Below, piece after piece: positions 9,396 through 17,564 of a stretch of 64,000 nucleotides of DNA; position 1 is the first letter of the stretch; each line of letters opens with the position of its first letter. The stretch is taken from assembly GCF_900240995.1 (NCBI RefSeq), contig NZ_LT965953.1:1933018-1997017 (forward strand), given 5' to 3'. This DNA comes from Bacillus sp. Marseille-P3661. GTDB taxonomy: Bacteria; Bacillota; Bacilli; Bacillales; Bacillaceae_J. A model generated the notes under the pieces. The model was not told the origin of the DNA and did not search any database. It saw only the letters and a program-made list of their open reading frames with translations. Position numbers and translations under genes: made by a program.

Positions 9396-10283
9396 ATGAA
9401 TCTTTCTCAATTTCAATTTATTTATGAGGTTGCGAAATTTGGTAATATTACTGCTGCTGCACAAAATCTTTATGTTTCACAGTCTGCAATTAGCCAGGCA
9501 ATTACTAGTCTTGAAGAGGAATTAGGTTTTCAAATATTCCAACGGTCACGAGCTGGAGTTGTGCTTACAAAAGAAGGCAGAAAAATTGTTGAAATTTCGA
9601 AGGATATACTGGATAAAATCCAAGAGATCAAAAATATATCAAAAGTTCAAGATACCCCTCTTACAGAGGATTTAAAAGTTTCTTTGACACCTGGATTTAT
9701 TAATTTAACCCACGACACACTAAATTTCTTTAAAAGGGACTATCCTAATATGAACATTGAAATTAGTGAAAAAGACACGGTATATATAATAGAAGATATT
9801 AGAAACAAAAACATCGATTTAGGTCTTATTACTTTACCGAAGACAGAAGGAAAATTAGAAAATGACTTAGCTTTTAAAGCGATGTTCAGTTCACCAATGG
9901 TAGTATGTGTGAATAAAAATTCACCTTTGGCTAGTAAAACTATTATTTCACCTATAGAATTGTTTGATCAAAAAATTGTTTTGTATACAAGCAGAGTTAT
10001 ACTAGACTTTGTTGATCGTCTGGTCGAAAAATATAATGGTTTAAATATATTACTTCGATCTAACAAACTTGATCTTGTGAAAAAAACGGTAATCGAAGAA
10101 AATTGCATAACAGTTGTTTCAGCGGCTTATGCTGATAATGATCCAACCATGAAAAACGGAGATATCGTTCAAATTGGTTTAACTGGTTTTACCCAAGACT
10201 ACATAACTTATGGGTGGATTTACTCCAAAAAGCACGAACTTTCTAGCACGGCTAAAGAATTTCTTCGATATATTAGTTCATAA
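9396..10283 (+). CDS. LysR-family transcriptional regulator
   Basis: This is a 295-residue LysR regulator. The winged-helix DNA-binding domain (residues 1-60) shows NITAAAQNLYVSQSAISQAITSLE with the typical SQSAISQ recognition helix, followed by QIFQRSRAGVVLTKEGR. The effector domain (about 90-290) follows. I chose the ATG at 9396 because AAGGGGG lies eight bases upstream; an earlier in-frame ATG at 9372 has no ribosome site. It lies between the divergent liv operon and the plus-strand catabolic genes, so it may control either or both in response to a pathway compound. Confidence 0.92.
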   Translation: MNLSQFQFIYEVAKFGNITAAAQNLYVSQSAISQAITSLEEELGFQIFQRSRAGVVLTKEGRKIVEISKDILDKIQEIKNISKVQDTPLTEDLKVSLTPGFINLTHDTLNFFKRDYPNMNIEISEKDTVYIIEDIRNKNIDLGLITLPKTEGKLENDLAFKAMFSSPMVVCVNKNSPLASKTIISPIELFDQKIVLYTSRVILDFVDRLVEKYNGLNILLRSNKLDLVKKTVIEENCITVVSAAYADNDPTMKNGDIVQIGLTGFTQDYITYGWIYSKKHELSSTAKEFLRYISS

Positions 10284-10292
10284 CAATTGATT

Positions 10293-10345
10293 AGGCTGAC
10301 TCAAATTGTCCTTCGTTGGGCCATAATCGAGTAAGCCTTCTTTTT
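10293..10345 (+). terminator. Terminator of lysR
   Basis: AGGCTGACTC pairs with GAGTAAGCCT (one mismatch) across a 26-base loop, followed by TTCTTTTT. It lies just after the lysR stop. From here to 10640 nothing else is recognisable except the presumed promoter region of the hydrolase operon. Confidence 0.6.
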
Positions 10346-10658
10346 AATTTCATAGGATTTAATACTGCTCTTAACTCCTCCAAACTTCACTATGATGGTT
10401 TGTATCAAGTAAAGAATTCCCCAAATCAAGTTTCTTTTTATCTCTGCTTTTTCTGACAAAGAGATTTATCATAAGCAGCGCTTATGAAAACTTTAAAAAA
10501 ATAGTAATTTTACTGAATGTTACTTTAGGATTACAATAAGACTTAGATGGGAATTTTAAATATTCAGAATTAAATGTTATTTTTAAACGTGTTCAATTTC
10601 GTCTTTTTAAGTTCGCTAGATTAGTATCATTCTATAAAAAAAGAAAGGGTGAACAAAA

Positions 10659-11528
10659 ATTAAAAGTAAATTTATTAAGGTCGGGGATATAAAAACCCAC
10701 TATTTAGAAGCTGGTACCGGAGATAATTATGTAATCTTGTTACATGGAGCAGAATATGGTGGTAACTCCCTTAATTGCTGGGAGTATAACATTGATGCTT
10801 TAAGTAAGCACTTTCATGTCTTTGCTGTTGACATGGTTGGGTTTGGAGAAACTGAAAAATTGTTTAGCTTTGATGATGTTGCTTCTCTACGAATCAATCA
10901 TATAAAGAATTTTATGGATACACTTTGTATTCCTGAAGCACATTTTATTGGAAACTCATTTGGTGGCGGCTTAATTCTAAAAATCGCTTCAGATGAGAAT
11001 CCAGCTTGGAACATCAAAAAGATTATTAGTATTAGTGGCGGTGGTCCAAATAATAAAGATACATTTCACCTGCTAAACAATTATGATTGTTCAAAACAGT
11101 ATATGAAAAGAATACATGAAGTACTGTTTTTTAATGAACAGTGGAAGACGGATGAATATGTTGAAAAGCGATATCAATCTAGTATAAAACCGGGTGCTTG
11201 GGAAGCATTAAGTGTTGCAAGATTTCGCTCACCTATAGCACCTAAAAATGCAGGCTTTGTGTTAAAAGATTACCCACCGTATGAAAACATTAAAAACACT
11301 GTACTTGTATGTTGTGGGGACAAAGATGATCTGAAACTTCCTGACTATAAAGACCGTTTAGCGGAAATGATTCCTAACTGTCAAGTAAAAGTGTTTGAAA
11401 ATTGTAAACATAATGCTCAAATTGAATATGCTGATGAGTTTAACCGCTTAGCTATTGAATTCCTATTAGATGAAGACATTTATGGAGGTGTATTGAATGA
11501 ATCAAGTAATAGAAACCAAGAGTGTTAG
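10659..11528 (+). CDS. Alpha/beta hydrolase (type A), probable AUU start codon
   Basis: This is a 289-residue alpha/beta hydrolase. Oxyanion region LLHGAEYGG, nucleophile elbow IGNSFGG (Ser), acid Asp in CCGDKDDLKLP and catalytic His in ENCKHNAQIE form a complete triad. No ATG, GTG or TTG precedes the conserved N-terminus. The codon that aligns with the Met of the paralogue at 15474-16289 is ATT at 10659, and GAAAGGGTG lies eight bases before it. The stretch after it (KSKFIKVGDIKTHYLEAG) matches the paralogue closely. A TTG at 10737 would delete the first beta strands. It overlaps the next gene by 32 bases. It resembles meta-cleavage-product (MhpC/BphD-like) hydrolases, but the substrate is unknown. 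Confidence 0.82.
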   Translation: MKSKFIKVGDIKTHYLEAGTGDNYVILLHGAEYGGNSLNCWEYNIDALSKHFHVFAVDMVGFGETEKLFSFDDVASLRINHIKNFMDTLCIPEAHFIGNSFGGGLILKIASDENPAWNIKKIISISGGGPNNKDTFHLLNNYDCSKQYMKRIHEVLFFNEQWKTDEYVEKRYQSSIKPGAWEALSVARFRSPIAPKNAGFVLKDYPPYENIKNTVLVCCGDKDDLKLPDYKDRLAEMIPNCQVKVFENCKHNAQIEYADEFNRLAIEFLLDEDIYGGVLNESSNRNQEC

Positions 11529-12273
11529 AGGTCATGATGTTTATCTATTCCAGAAAGGACAAGGTGAAGTTTTACTTTATTTACATGGTGCCGGTGATGT
11601 AGAACAATGGTCCAAATCATTAGAAGAACTTTCTAGTTCCTACCATGTAATTGCACCCCTTCATCCAGGTTTCGGAAGTTCACCAAGAATAGATTGGATC
11701 GAAACCGTTGAAGACTTAGTTTTTTATTATAAAGATCTACTAGATGATATAAATGCCGAAAAGGTACACCTGATAGGTGCTCATATTGGAGGATGGATTG
11801 CTACAGAATTTGCTGTTCGATATCCAGAGCGCGTGAAAAGTTTAGTGCTCATCGATTCAATTGGTATTAAAGCAAAGGGTCAATCATATACAGATATTTT
11901 CTCTTATAATCATGAACAAGTACGTTCACTCGAATTCTACCAAATGAATAATGAGCTTATCCTATCAGAAGAAGAAAAAGAAACAAAAACACGCGATCGT
12001 AGAATGCTCGCACAATTAACGTGGAAACCACGTATGTATAATCCAAAATTAGAAGGACGCCTATTTAGGATTACCTCTCCTACCTTAGTTGTTTGGGGAA
12101 AAGAAGATAAAATTGTACCTACTGCAATTGGTGAAAAACTTACAAGTTTAATCCCTAAAGCTAATTTTGTACTAATTGATGAATGTGGCCATTTACCACA
12201 GATTGAAAAACCTATAGAACTAAGGAATGAAATCGAAAAATTTCTTAATCAACAAAAAGAGGGGGTTAAATAA
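11497..12273 (+). CDS. Alpha/beta hydrolase fold protein (type B) with His in place of the nucleophile Ser
   Basis: This is a 258-residue alpha/beta hydrolase. The oxyanion region YLHGAGD, the acid Asp in VVWGKEDKIVP (about residue 205) and the catalytic His in DECGHLPQIE (about 232) are intact. The nucleophile elbow, however, reads IGAHIGGW (codon CAT), whereas the paralogue at 21418-22191 has VGHSLGGW. The usual Ser is therefore His. This may mean a non-esterase chemistry (for example lyase-like or cofactor-free), or loss of activity. The ATG follows GGAGGTG and overlaps the end of hydrolase A. Its stop codon overlaps the start of the monooxygenase gene, so all three genes are coupled. Confidence 0.88.
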   Translation: MNQVIETKSVRGHDVYLFQKGQGEVLLYLHGAGDVEQWSKSLEELSSSYHVIAPLHPGFGSSPRIDWIETVEDLVFYYKDLLDDINAEKVHLIGAHIGGWIATEFAVRYPERVKSLVLIDSIGIKAKGQSYTDIFSYNHEQVRSLEFYQMNNELILSEEEKETKTRDRRMLAQLTWKPRMYNPKLEGRLFRITSPTLVVWGKEDKIVPTAIGEKLTSLIPKANFVLIDECGHLPQIEKPIELRNEIEKFLNQQKEGVK

Positions 12274-13424
12274 TGAAGTTTTATTTATTTCATCTAATGC
12301 CATATAAGTATCTACCTGAAGATTTTGAGAAAGAATATGGGCAAGCTTGGGTTAAACTTCCAAACAAATTATATGATCCGGAGGTTGGTAATCGTTTATA
12401 CAATGAATATTTAAATGAAATGGAATATGCTGAGGAATTAGGATTTGATGGTGTTTGTGTAAATGAACATCACCAAACTGCATACGGTAATATGCCTTCT
12501 CCTAATATTATGGCTGCGACATTGGCTCGTCGTACAAAAAACATTAAAATATCAATTATCGGAAATGCTTTACCATTGCGTGAGCACCCATTACGTGTGG
12601 CTGAAGAAGTAGCAATGCTTGATGTAATTACCGGTGGACGAATCATTTCTGGTTTCGTTCGTGGAATCGGAGCTGAATATCATGCATTTGGAGTTAATCC
12701 AAATGAATCTAGAGAACGCTTTTTAGAGGCACATGATCTCATAATGGAGGCATGGGAGAAAGAAGGTCCATTCTCTTTTGAAGGGAAATATTATAATTTC
12801 GAATATGTAAACGTTTGGCCAAGAACTTACCAACAGCCCCATCCTCCTATTTGGATTCCTTCTCAAGGAAGTCAGGAAACCATTGAGTGGACTTCTCAGA
12901 AGAAATATACGTACTTACAAACTTATAGCTCATATAGCAGTGTAAGAAGATCATTACTCTTATATCAAGAAATGGCTAAGGAAAAATGGGGGTATACAGC
13001 ATCACCAGACCAACTTGGTTGGGCATTACCAATTTATGTTGCTGAAACGGATGAACAAGCGGTGGAAGAGGCAAGAGAACCAATGGAACTTCTCTTTAAG
13101 TTACTGTATATGAAAAACGAGTACCTCTTCCCTCCTGGTTATCTTTCTGAGAAATCTGAACCTGCCGTACTTAGTCGAATAAATAAGCGTTCAGAAGGTG
13201 GTTTCACAATTGAGAGATTAATGGATGAAGGATATGTGATCGTGGGCAGTCCAAAGACCGTATCTGAAAAGCTAATTGAAGCACAAAGAGATATTAATTT
13301 CGGTGTTTTTGTAACGATGCTCCAATTCGGAAATCTTAGCCATGAAATGACGATGAAGAATATGGAACTGTTCTCCAAAGAAGTTATGCCAGCTGTAAAA
13401 GCAAAAGTTGGAGTCAAGATTTAA
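12273..13424 (+). CDS. Luciferase-like (LLM class) flavin-dependent monooxygenase
   Basis: This is a 383-residue bacterial-luciferase-type TIM-barrel monooxygenase that would use reduced FMN and O2. Landmarks are AEELGFDGVCVNEHH near residue 60, NALPLREHPLRVAEEVAMLDVITGGR near 110, SRERFLEAHDLIMEAW near 150 and PPIWIPSQGS near 200, all characteristic of the family. The start overlaps the previous stop codon (TAATG) and has GAGGGGG upstream. A close paralogue lies at 20219-21379. The FMN reductase 230 bases downstream is the natural source of FMNH2. The substrate is unknown. Confidence 0.9.
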   Translation: MKFYLFHLMPYKYLPEDFEKEYGQAWVKLPNKLYDPEVGNRLYNEYLNEMEYAEELGFDGVCVNEHHQTAYGNMPSPNIMAATLARRTKNIKISIIGNALPLREHPLRVAEEVAMLDVITGGRIISGFVRGIGAEYHAFGVNPNESRERFLEAHDLIMEAWEKEGPFSFEGKYYNFEYVNVWPRTYQQPHPPIWIPSQGSQETIEWTSQKKYTYLQTYSSYSSVRRSLLLYQEMAKEKWGYTASPDQLGWALPIYVAETDEQAVEEAREPMELLFKLLYMKNEYLFPPGYLSEKSEPAVLSRINKRSEGGFTIERLMDEGYVIVGSPKTVSEKLIEAQRDINFGVFVTMLQFGNLSHEMTMKNMELFSKEVMPAVKAKVGVKI

Positions 13425-13463
13425 GGTTTATAACTATATAAATCTCCTCCTAAGATGAGAAGG

Positions 13464-13576
13464 ATAAACTAGTAATTTATGAAAGTATACCTTGGAGTAG
13501 TGGTAATGACACTTACCGTTCTGTTTAATTTCCGCTTAGACTTCAAGATATATTGCATATGATATTACTAGTTTAT
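13464..13576. repeat. 13-base inverted repeats framing a 113-base element
   Basis: ATAAACTAGTAAT at 13464-13476 is repeated exactly in inverted orientation at 13564-13576. Between them is an 87-base segment containing a small GGTAA/TTACC hairpin. No flanking target duplication and no open frame are visible. It could be an mRNA structure between the monooxygenase and FMN reductase genes, or a small remnant element. Confidence 0.45.
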
Positions 13577-13657
13577 TCTATTATTAAAACCGCTACTATA
13601 TAACAGAGTATTGTTAAACTATCGCAACCCAAAAAAATAAAAGGAGGGATTCACTTA

Positions 13658-14218
13658 ATGAAAATTTTAGGCATATCTGGAACGATTGTTGGTTCAAAAA
13701 CCGCTGCTTTAGTAAAAAAAGTTTTAGATGAAGTCCAGGAATTAAATCCAGATATCGAAGTTGAGTTATTGGACCTTAGTAACTATGATATACAATTTTG
13801 CGACGGTCGAGATCCTTCACTATATACAGGTGATACTAAGTTAATTATCGATAAGGTGACATTGGCTGATTTTTACGTAATAGGTACCCCTATTTTTAAT
13901 GTGTCTATGACCGGAACTCTAAAAAATTTATTAGATTTGGTCCCACCCTCTGCTTTTAGAGGTAAAGTCATGGGCTTTGTAGCAAACGGTAGTACGTATC
14001 AACACTATTTAGTGATCGACAATCAAATAAAACCAATTGCAGGATATTTTCGGGCTTTTGTTGCTCCATCATCAGTGTATGTGTTAAAAGAACAATTTAA
14101 TGAAATAAATGAAATTATCGATACAGATATCATTGATCGAATCAAAACACTTGCTTCTGAACTTGTTACTTTACAAGAAATGAAACAAGGACAAAATAAT
14201 AAATGTGAAATTAATTAA
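13658..14218 (+). CDS. NAD(P)H-dependent FMN reductase
   Basis: This is a 186-residue flavodoxin-fold reductase of the SsuE/MsuE type. The N-terminal phosphate-binding loop is ILGISGTIVGSKTAALVKKVL. The central motif DFYVIGTPIFNVSMTGTLKNLLDLVPP matches the family segment that binds flavin and forms the dimer. The enzyme would reduce FMN for the nearby luciferase-like monooxygenases. The ATG follows AAAGGAGGG. It is separated from the monooxygenase by about 230 bases with an inverted repeat, so it may have its own promoter. Confidence 0.88.
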   Translation: MKILGISGTIVGSKTAALVKKVLDEVQELNPDIEVELLDLSNYDIQFCDGRDPSLYTGDTKLIIDKVTLADFYVIGTPIFNVSMTGTLKNLLDLVPPSAFRGKVMGFVANGSTYQHYLVIDNQIKPIAGYFRAFVAPSSVYVLKEQFNEINEIIDTDIIDRIKTLASELVTLQEMKQGQNNKCEIN

Positions 14219-14309
14219 AAATATTAATAGAAGTAAGTTTGGAATTATTAAAAATTGGGGGGAGAAACTATACCACCAACTTAAAAAAGTATAATTAGGG
14301 GTGGTCAAT

Positions 14310-15302
14310 ATGAGTATAAGGTTAAAGAGTAAACTAGATCATACACTTGAAGAACTTAAACAAGGTAAGCTAATTATCTTAAACGATAACTTTAAAGAAA
14401 GGTCGTATCTAGTAGGTCTTTCTGAAATCGCAACTCCAGAAAGTGTAAATTTTATGACTAGAATTGGTAAAGGTTTGATTTGTGTTTGTCTTGATTCTAC
14501 TAAAGCAAGGCAGCTAAATTTACCATTAATGACGGATCAGCTCCCTAAGCATACTGACCGAAAATTTACCATCTCGATTGATTACGAAACAACAACTACA
14601 GGTATATCAGCTTTTGAACGCGCTGACACTATTAAAGCATTAACAAAAAAAAATATGGATTCCACTAACTTTAAGAGACCCGGACATATTTTTCCTATTA
14701 TTTGTGACAAATACGGTCTATTAGAAAAAATGGGGGCGGAGGAAGCATCCATACATTTAGCCCAAAAGGCGAGATGTATTCCCCAAACTTATATTTGTGA
14801 AATCCTAAATGCTCATGGTGAAATATCAAATTTTGAGGAAGTACAACAAATTGCTGAAAGCAATAAAATATCCATAATTACAATTGGTGATATTTTAACT
14901 GAAAAAAAAGAAGATACTATGACTTCATTTGAAGGATTAGTAATAGAAGGTAAACAGCTTGGTAGAAAATTAAATTTTCCTACAGCCAATCTTACTGCAC
15001 CATTCCAGATGAAAAATATGAAAAAAGGTGTATACGGAGTTAAAATTAATTTTGATGGCAAACAATTATTTGGTGTTATGAATTTTGGCGAGAGGCCCAC
15101 TCTAAATCATAAAATAAAAGAAAATCTATGTGAGATTCACATTTTTAATTTCAATGATATGATCTATAATCAAATGATTCAAGTTGATGTTTGCTTTTTC
15201 ATTAGAGAAGAAAAGCGTTTCAACTCGATTGATGATTTAGTAAATCAGATTAAAATAGATGTGAAGAATACAAAAGAAAGATTTAATTTAACACAAGCAT
15301 AG
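14310..15302 (+). CDS. RibB-like domain fused to riboflavin kinase
   Basis: Residues 1-200 are homologous to 3,4-dihydroxy-2-butanone-4-phosphate synthase (GLICVCL, TTTGISAFERADTIKAL, RPGHIFP, YICEILN). Residues 205-330 form a riboflavin kinase domain (GRKLNFPTANL, GVYGVKINFDG, GERPTL, IREEKRFNS). The synthase half appears inactive: the acidic loop normally DDEDRENEGD reads LNDNFKERSYLVG, and the metal-binding His of GHTEA reads GAEEA. The kinase half keeps the PTAN motif, so it could still make FMN for the monooxygenases. The usual partners are GTP cyclohydrolase II (RibBA) or FAD synthetase (RibF), so the fusion is unusual. The ATG at 14310 follows AGGGGTGG; an earlier GTG at 14301 overlaps that site. 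Confidence 0.85.
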   Translation: MSIRLKSKLDHTLEELKQGKLIILNDNFKERSYLVGLSEIATPESVNFMTRIGKGLICVCLDSTKARQLNLPLMTDQLPKHTDRKFTISIDYETTTTGISAFERADTIKALTKKNMDSTNFKRPGHIFPIICDKYGLLEKMGAEEASIHLAQKARCIPQTYICEILNAHGEISNFEEVQQIAESNKISIITIGDILTEKKEDTMTSFEGLVIEGKQLGRKLNFPTANLTAPFQMKNMKKGVYGVKINFDGKQLFGVMNFGERPTLNHKIKENLCEIHIFNFNDMIYNQMIQVDVCFFIREEKRFNSIDDLVNQIKIDVKNTKERFNLTQA

Positions 15303-15325
15303 TCATTTTAAACAAACAGATAGTA

Positions 15326-15375
15326 ACAGGTTCTTTGTCTGAGCAAATACACTGTTGCTCAGACAAAGAACCTGT
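15326..15375. terminator. Strong bidirectional terminator hairpin
   Basis: A perfect 21-base-pair stem (arms 15326-15346 and 15355-15375) with an eight-base loop lies between the convergent riboflavin-kinase fusion gene and the hydrolase A paralogue. It would isolate the two oppositely oriented halves of the island. Confidence 0.82.
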
Positions 15376-15473
15376 CTTTGATTTAACCCATATTTTTCTG
15401 CTTATTTAATCAAAGGTAAGTATTCCACTTTCGGAATCAAATCTAATATAAAAAACCATTATTGGAACAACCC

Positions 15474-16289
15474 TTATTTCAAAAAGTCTATTGCCAGATC
15501 ATTAAATTCCTCTGCTTTTTCTATTTGGGCACAATGGCTACAATCTTTGAAGACTTTAACTTGTGAATTAGGAATTAAATTTGAAAGGCGTTCTGAATAA
15601 TCGGGTAGTTTTAATTTATCTTGGTCTCCAGCACAAATTAAGATGGGAACTTTTATATTTTTATATGCAGAACTATAATCAGGTATCCTACCACTAGCCT
15701 TCTGTTTTGCTAAAGGTGATTTAAATCTTGAAACACTGAGAGCTTCCCATGCGCCTGGTTTAATACTTTCTAAATAGCGCTTGTTAACATACTCTTCTTG
15801 TTTCCATGCATCGTCATAAAAAAACAAATGATGAATCTTCCTCATATAATCAAACGTACAGTCATAATTATTCACAAAACTATGCGTTTCAGGATTATTA
15901 GGTCCACCACCACTTATAGTAATGGCTTTATTTATATTCCATCGAGGTTTTTCCTCAGAAGCCACTTTTAAAATCAAACCGCCACCCATGGAATTTCCTA
16001 TAAAGGAAGCACTGTCGATACAAAGCGTATCCATAAACTTTCTTATATGTTCAATTCGAAATGCTTTAATATCTTCAAAATGAAAGATCTTCTCAGTACC
16101 ACCAAAACCAAGCATATCTATTGCAAAAACATGAAAATGTTTAGATAATGCTTGAATATTATACTCCCATGAATTTTGAGAGTTCCCACCAAATTCCGCA
16201 CCATGTAACAAGATAACATAGTTATCCCCTTCTCCAGCCTCTATATAGTGCGTTCGTATACCATCAACCTTTATATACTTACTATACAC
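15474..16289 (-). CDS. Alpha/beta hydrolase (type A paralogue)
   Basis: This is a 271-residue alpha/beta hydrolase closely similar along its whole length to the protein at 10659-11528 (for example THYIEAGEGDNYVILLHGAEFGG against THYLEAGTGDNYVILLHGAEYGG). The triad is Ser in IGNSMGG, Asp in CAGDQDKLKLP and His in KDCSHCAQIE. The GTG start has GGGGG seven bases upstream. It is the last gene of the minus-strand operon that includes TctABC, the aldolase, a monooxygenase and a type B hydrolase, so each half of the island has its own A, B and monooxygenase genes. Confidence 0.9.
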   Translation of the reverse strand: MYSKYIKVDGIRTHYIEAGEGDNYVILLHGAEFGGNSQNSWEYNIQALSKHFHVFAIDMLGFGGTEKIFHFEDIKAFRIEHIRKFMDTLCIDSASFIGNSMGGGLILKVASEEKPRWNINKAITISGGGPNNPETHSFVNNYDCTFDYMRKIHHLFFYDDAWKQEEYVNKRYLESIKPGAWEALSVSRFKSPLAKQKASGRIPDYSSAYKNIKVPILICAGDQDKLKLPDYSERLSNLIPNSQVKVFKDCSHCAQIEKAEEFNDLAIDFLK

Positions 16290-16327
16290 AATATACCCCC
16301 TATTCTAGAAAGACACACAATATGATT

Positions 16328-17053
16328 TTAATGGTTACCTTCAAACTGCCTTAATTTTCGCACATAATGACGCCATACCCATTGGTCGTTAAATTTACTT
16401 CCTAAATCCGGTAATTCTTCAATATCTTCTTTAGAAATTACTTGAGCTTTTTTTCCCGTCTTTTCGATCTCTAGTGTTATTTGGGCAAGCGCATTAAAAT
16501 TAAGGGCTCGAATCGTTGCCTCTTCTACACTTTTTCCTGTCACAGTAATTCCATGTCCCTTCATTAAACAAACATCTTTGTCACCCATCATTTCAATCAT
16601 CGGCAATGCTAAGTTGGGGGTGGTCACTAAGTAGGACCTTGGAAATATTGGTATACCTTCTAAGGCCATTCGCATTGCAGGTATATTAAATGCTCCAAAA
16701 ATTGGTTTTAATTCTATATCCGAAATGCCACAAATAAGGGTAGCTGGTGGATGTGCATGAATTACACAATTAACTTCGGGACGGGCTTTATATATTTCCC
16801 CATGGATTGGAAGTTCTTTTGGAACTTCATATTTTCCTGCTAAGTCTTCACCCTCTCCATCAAAGTTAACACATCGTACCGTCTCTTTTTGTGTATATAA
16901 AACACCCTCCTCATGTTCCCCCCTACATCTAATTAACATTTCATCTTTATTAGGTATCCGAACACTAACATGTCCTAATGTTTCTGCTACTAAGCCTTCC
17001 ATTGCTAAAATTCGGCATGATAGGGCAACCTTTTCTTTTAAACTTTCAATCAT
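16328..17053 (-). CDS. Class II aldolase/adducin family protein
   Basis: This is a zinc-dependent aldolase of the fuculose-1-phosphate aldolase/ribulose-5-phosphate epimerase family, 241 residues. Metal ligands are seen in the HAHPPA motif near residue 100 and in MKGHGITVTG near residue 165; the N-terminal segment ETLGHVSVRIPNKDEMLIR matches the phosphate/substrate loop. These enzymes cleave or decarboxylate hydroxy-keto acids in several aromatic and sugar-acid pathways. I chose the ATG at 17053; an upstream TTG at 17077 precedes the GGAGGG site. It lies between tctB and hydrolase A in one operon and probably acts late in the pathway. Confidence 0.85.
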   Translation of the reverse strand: MIESLKEKVALSCRILAMEGLVAETLGHVSVRIPNKDEMLIRCRGEHEEGVLYTQKETVRCVNFDGEGEDLAGKYEVPKELPIHGEIYKARPEVNCVIHAHPPATLICGISDIELKPIFGAFNIPAMRMALEGIPIFPRSYLVTTPNLALPMIEMMGDKDVCLMKGHGITVTGKSVEEATIRALNFNALAQITLEIEKTGKKAQVISKEDIEELPDLGSKFNDQWVWRHYVRKLRQFEGNH

Positions 17054-17087
17054 ATTTAATAAATACCCTCCAATCAATAATCATTGC

Positions 17088-17561
17088 TTAACCTTGAAAT
17101 GCTAAAAGTACATCGAATAGCAACCAGACAAATACCCATGTAATAAGGGATGTTACTATAGACATGCGCCAGCTTTCTTTAAAAGCTATTTTCATAAATA
17201 ATAGGATAAAGATTGGTACAGCAAGTAAATACCCTAGTAGTTGAAAAAGTAATATAAAACAGCAAAGTGCGGCTAAGCCAATAAGCGATTGTTTCCATTC
17301 ATTCGAATAATTATCAGACGATTCTTTTTCATTTATAGAATCTTGATTTGGATATTGTTTCGGATTTATAAACTTTAATAGTTTTTGTGTGGAGGGAACA
17401 AAATTAAAAATAAGCTGAATTAGTAGCATAAAACTGCCAATTGTTCCAAATATAAAAGGCATTAATCTAGCACTTGAGTTGTATTGGAATGAAATACATG
17501 TCATTGCTAAAAAAATGATGAACAGGAATACATCAAACGAATTCGATACCTTTGTTTTCAC
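17088..17561 (-). CDS. tctB: Tripartite tricarboxylate transporter small membrane subunit TctB
   Basis: This 157-residue protein has four hydrophobic segments: two near the N-terminus, a hydrophilic middle (about residues 70-90), and two at the C-terminus ending in WLLFDVLLAF. The size and pattern fit TctB, the poorly conserved small subunit. Position is strong support, since it lies immediately after tctA (three-base gap). The GTG start follows GGAGGGG. Confidence 0.85.
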   Translation of the reverse strand: MKTKVSNSFDVFLFIIFLAMTCISFQYNSSARLMPFIFGTIGSFMLLIQLIFNFVPSTQKLLKFINPKQYPNQDSINEKESSDNYSNEWKQSLIGLAALCCFILLFQLLGYLLAVPIFILLFMKIAFKESWRMSIVTSLITWVFVWLLFDVLLAFQG

Positions 17562-17564
17562 TTA

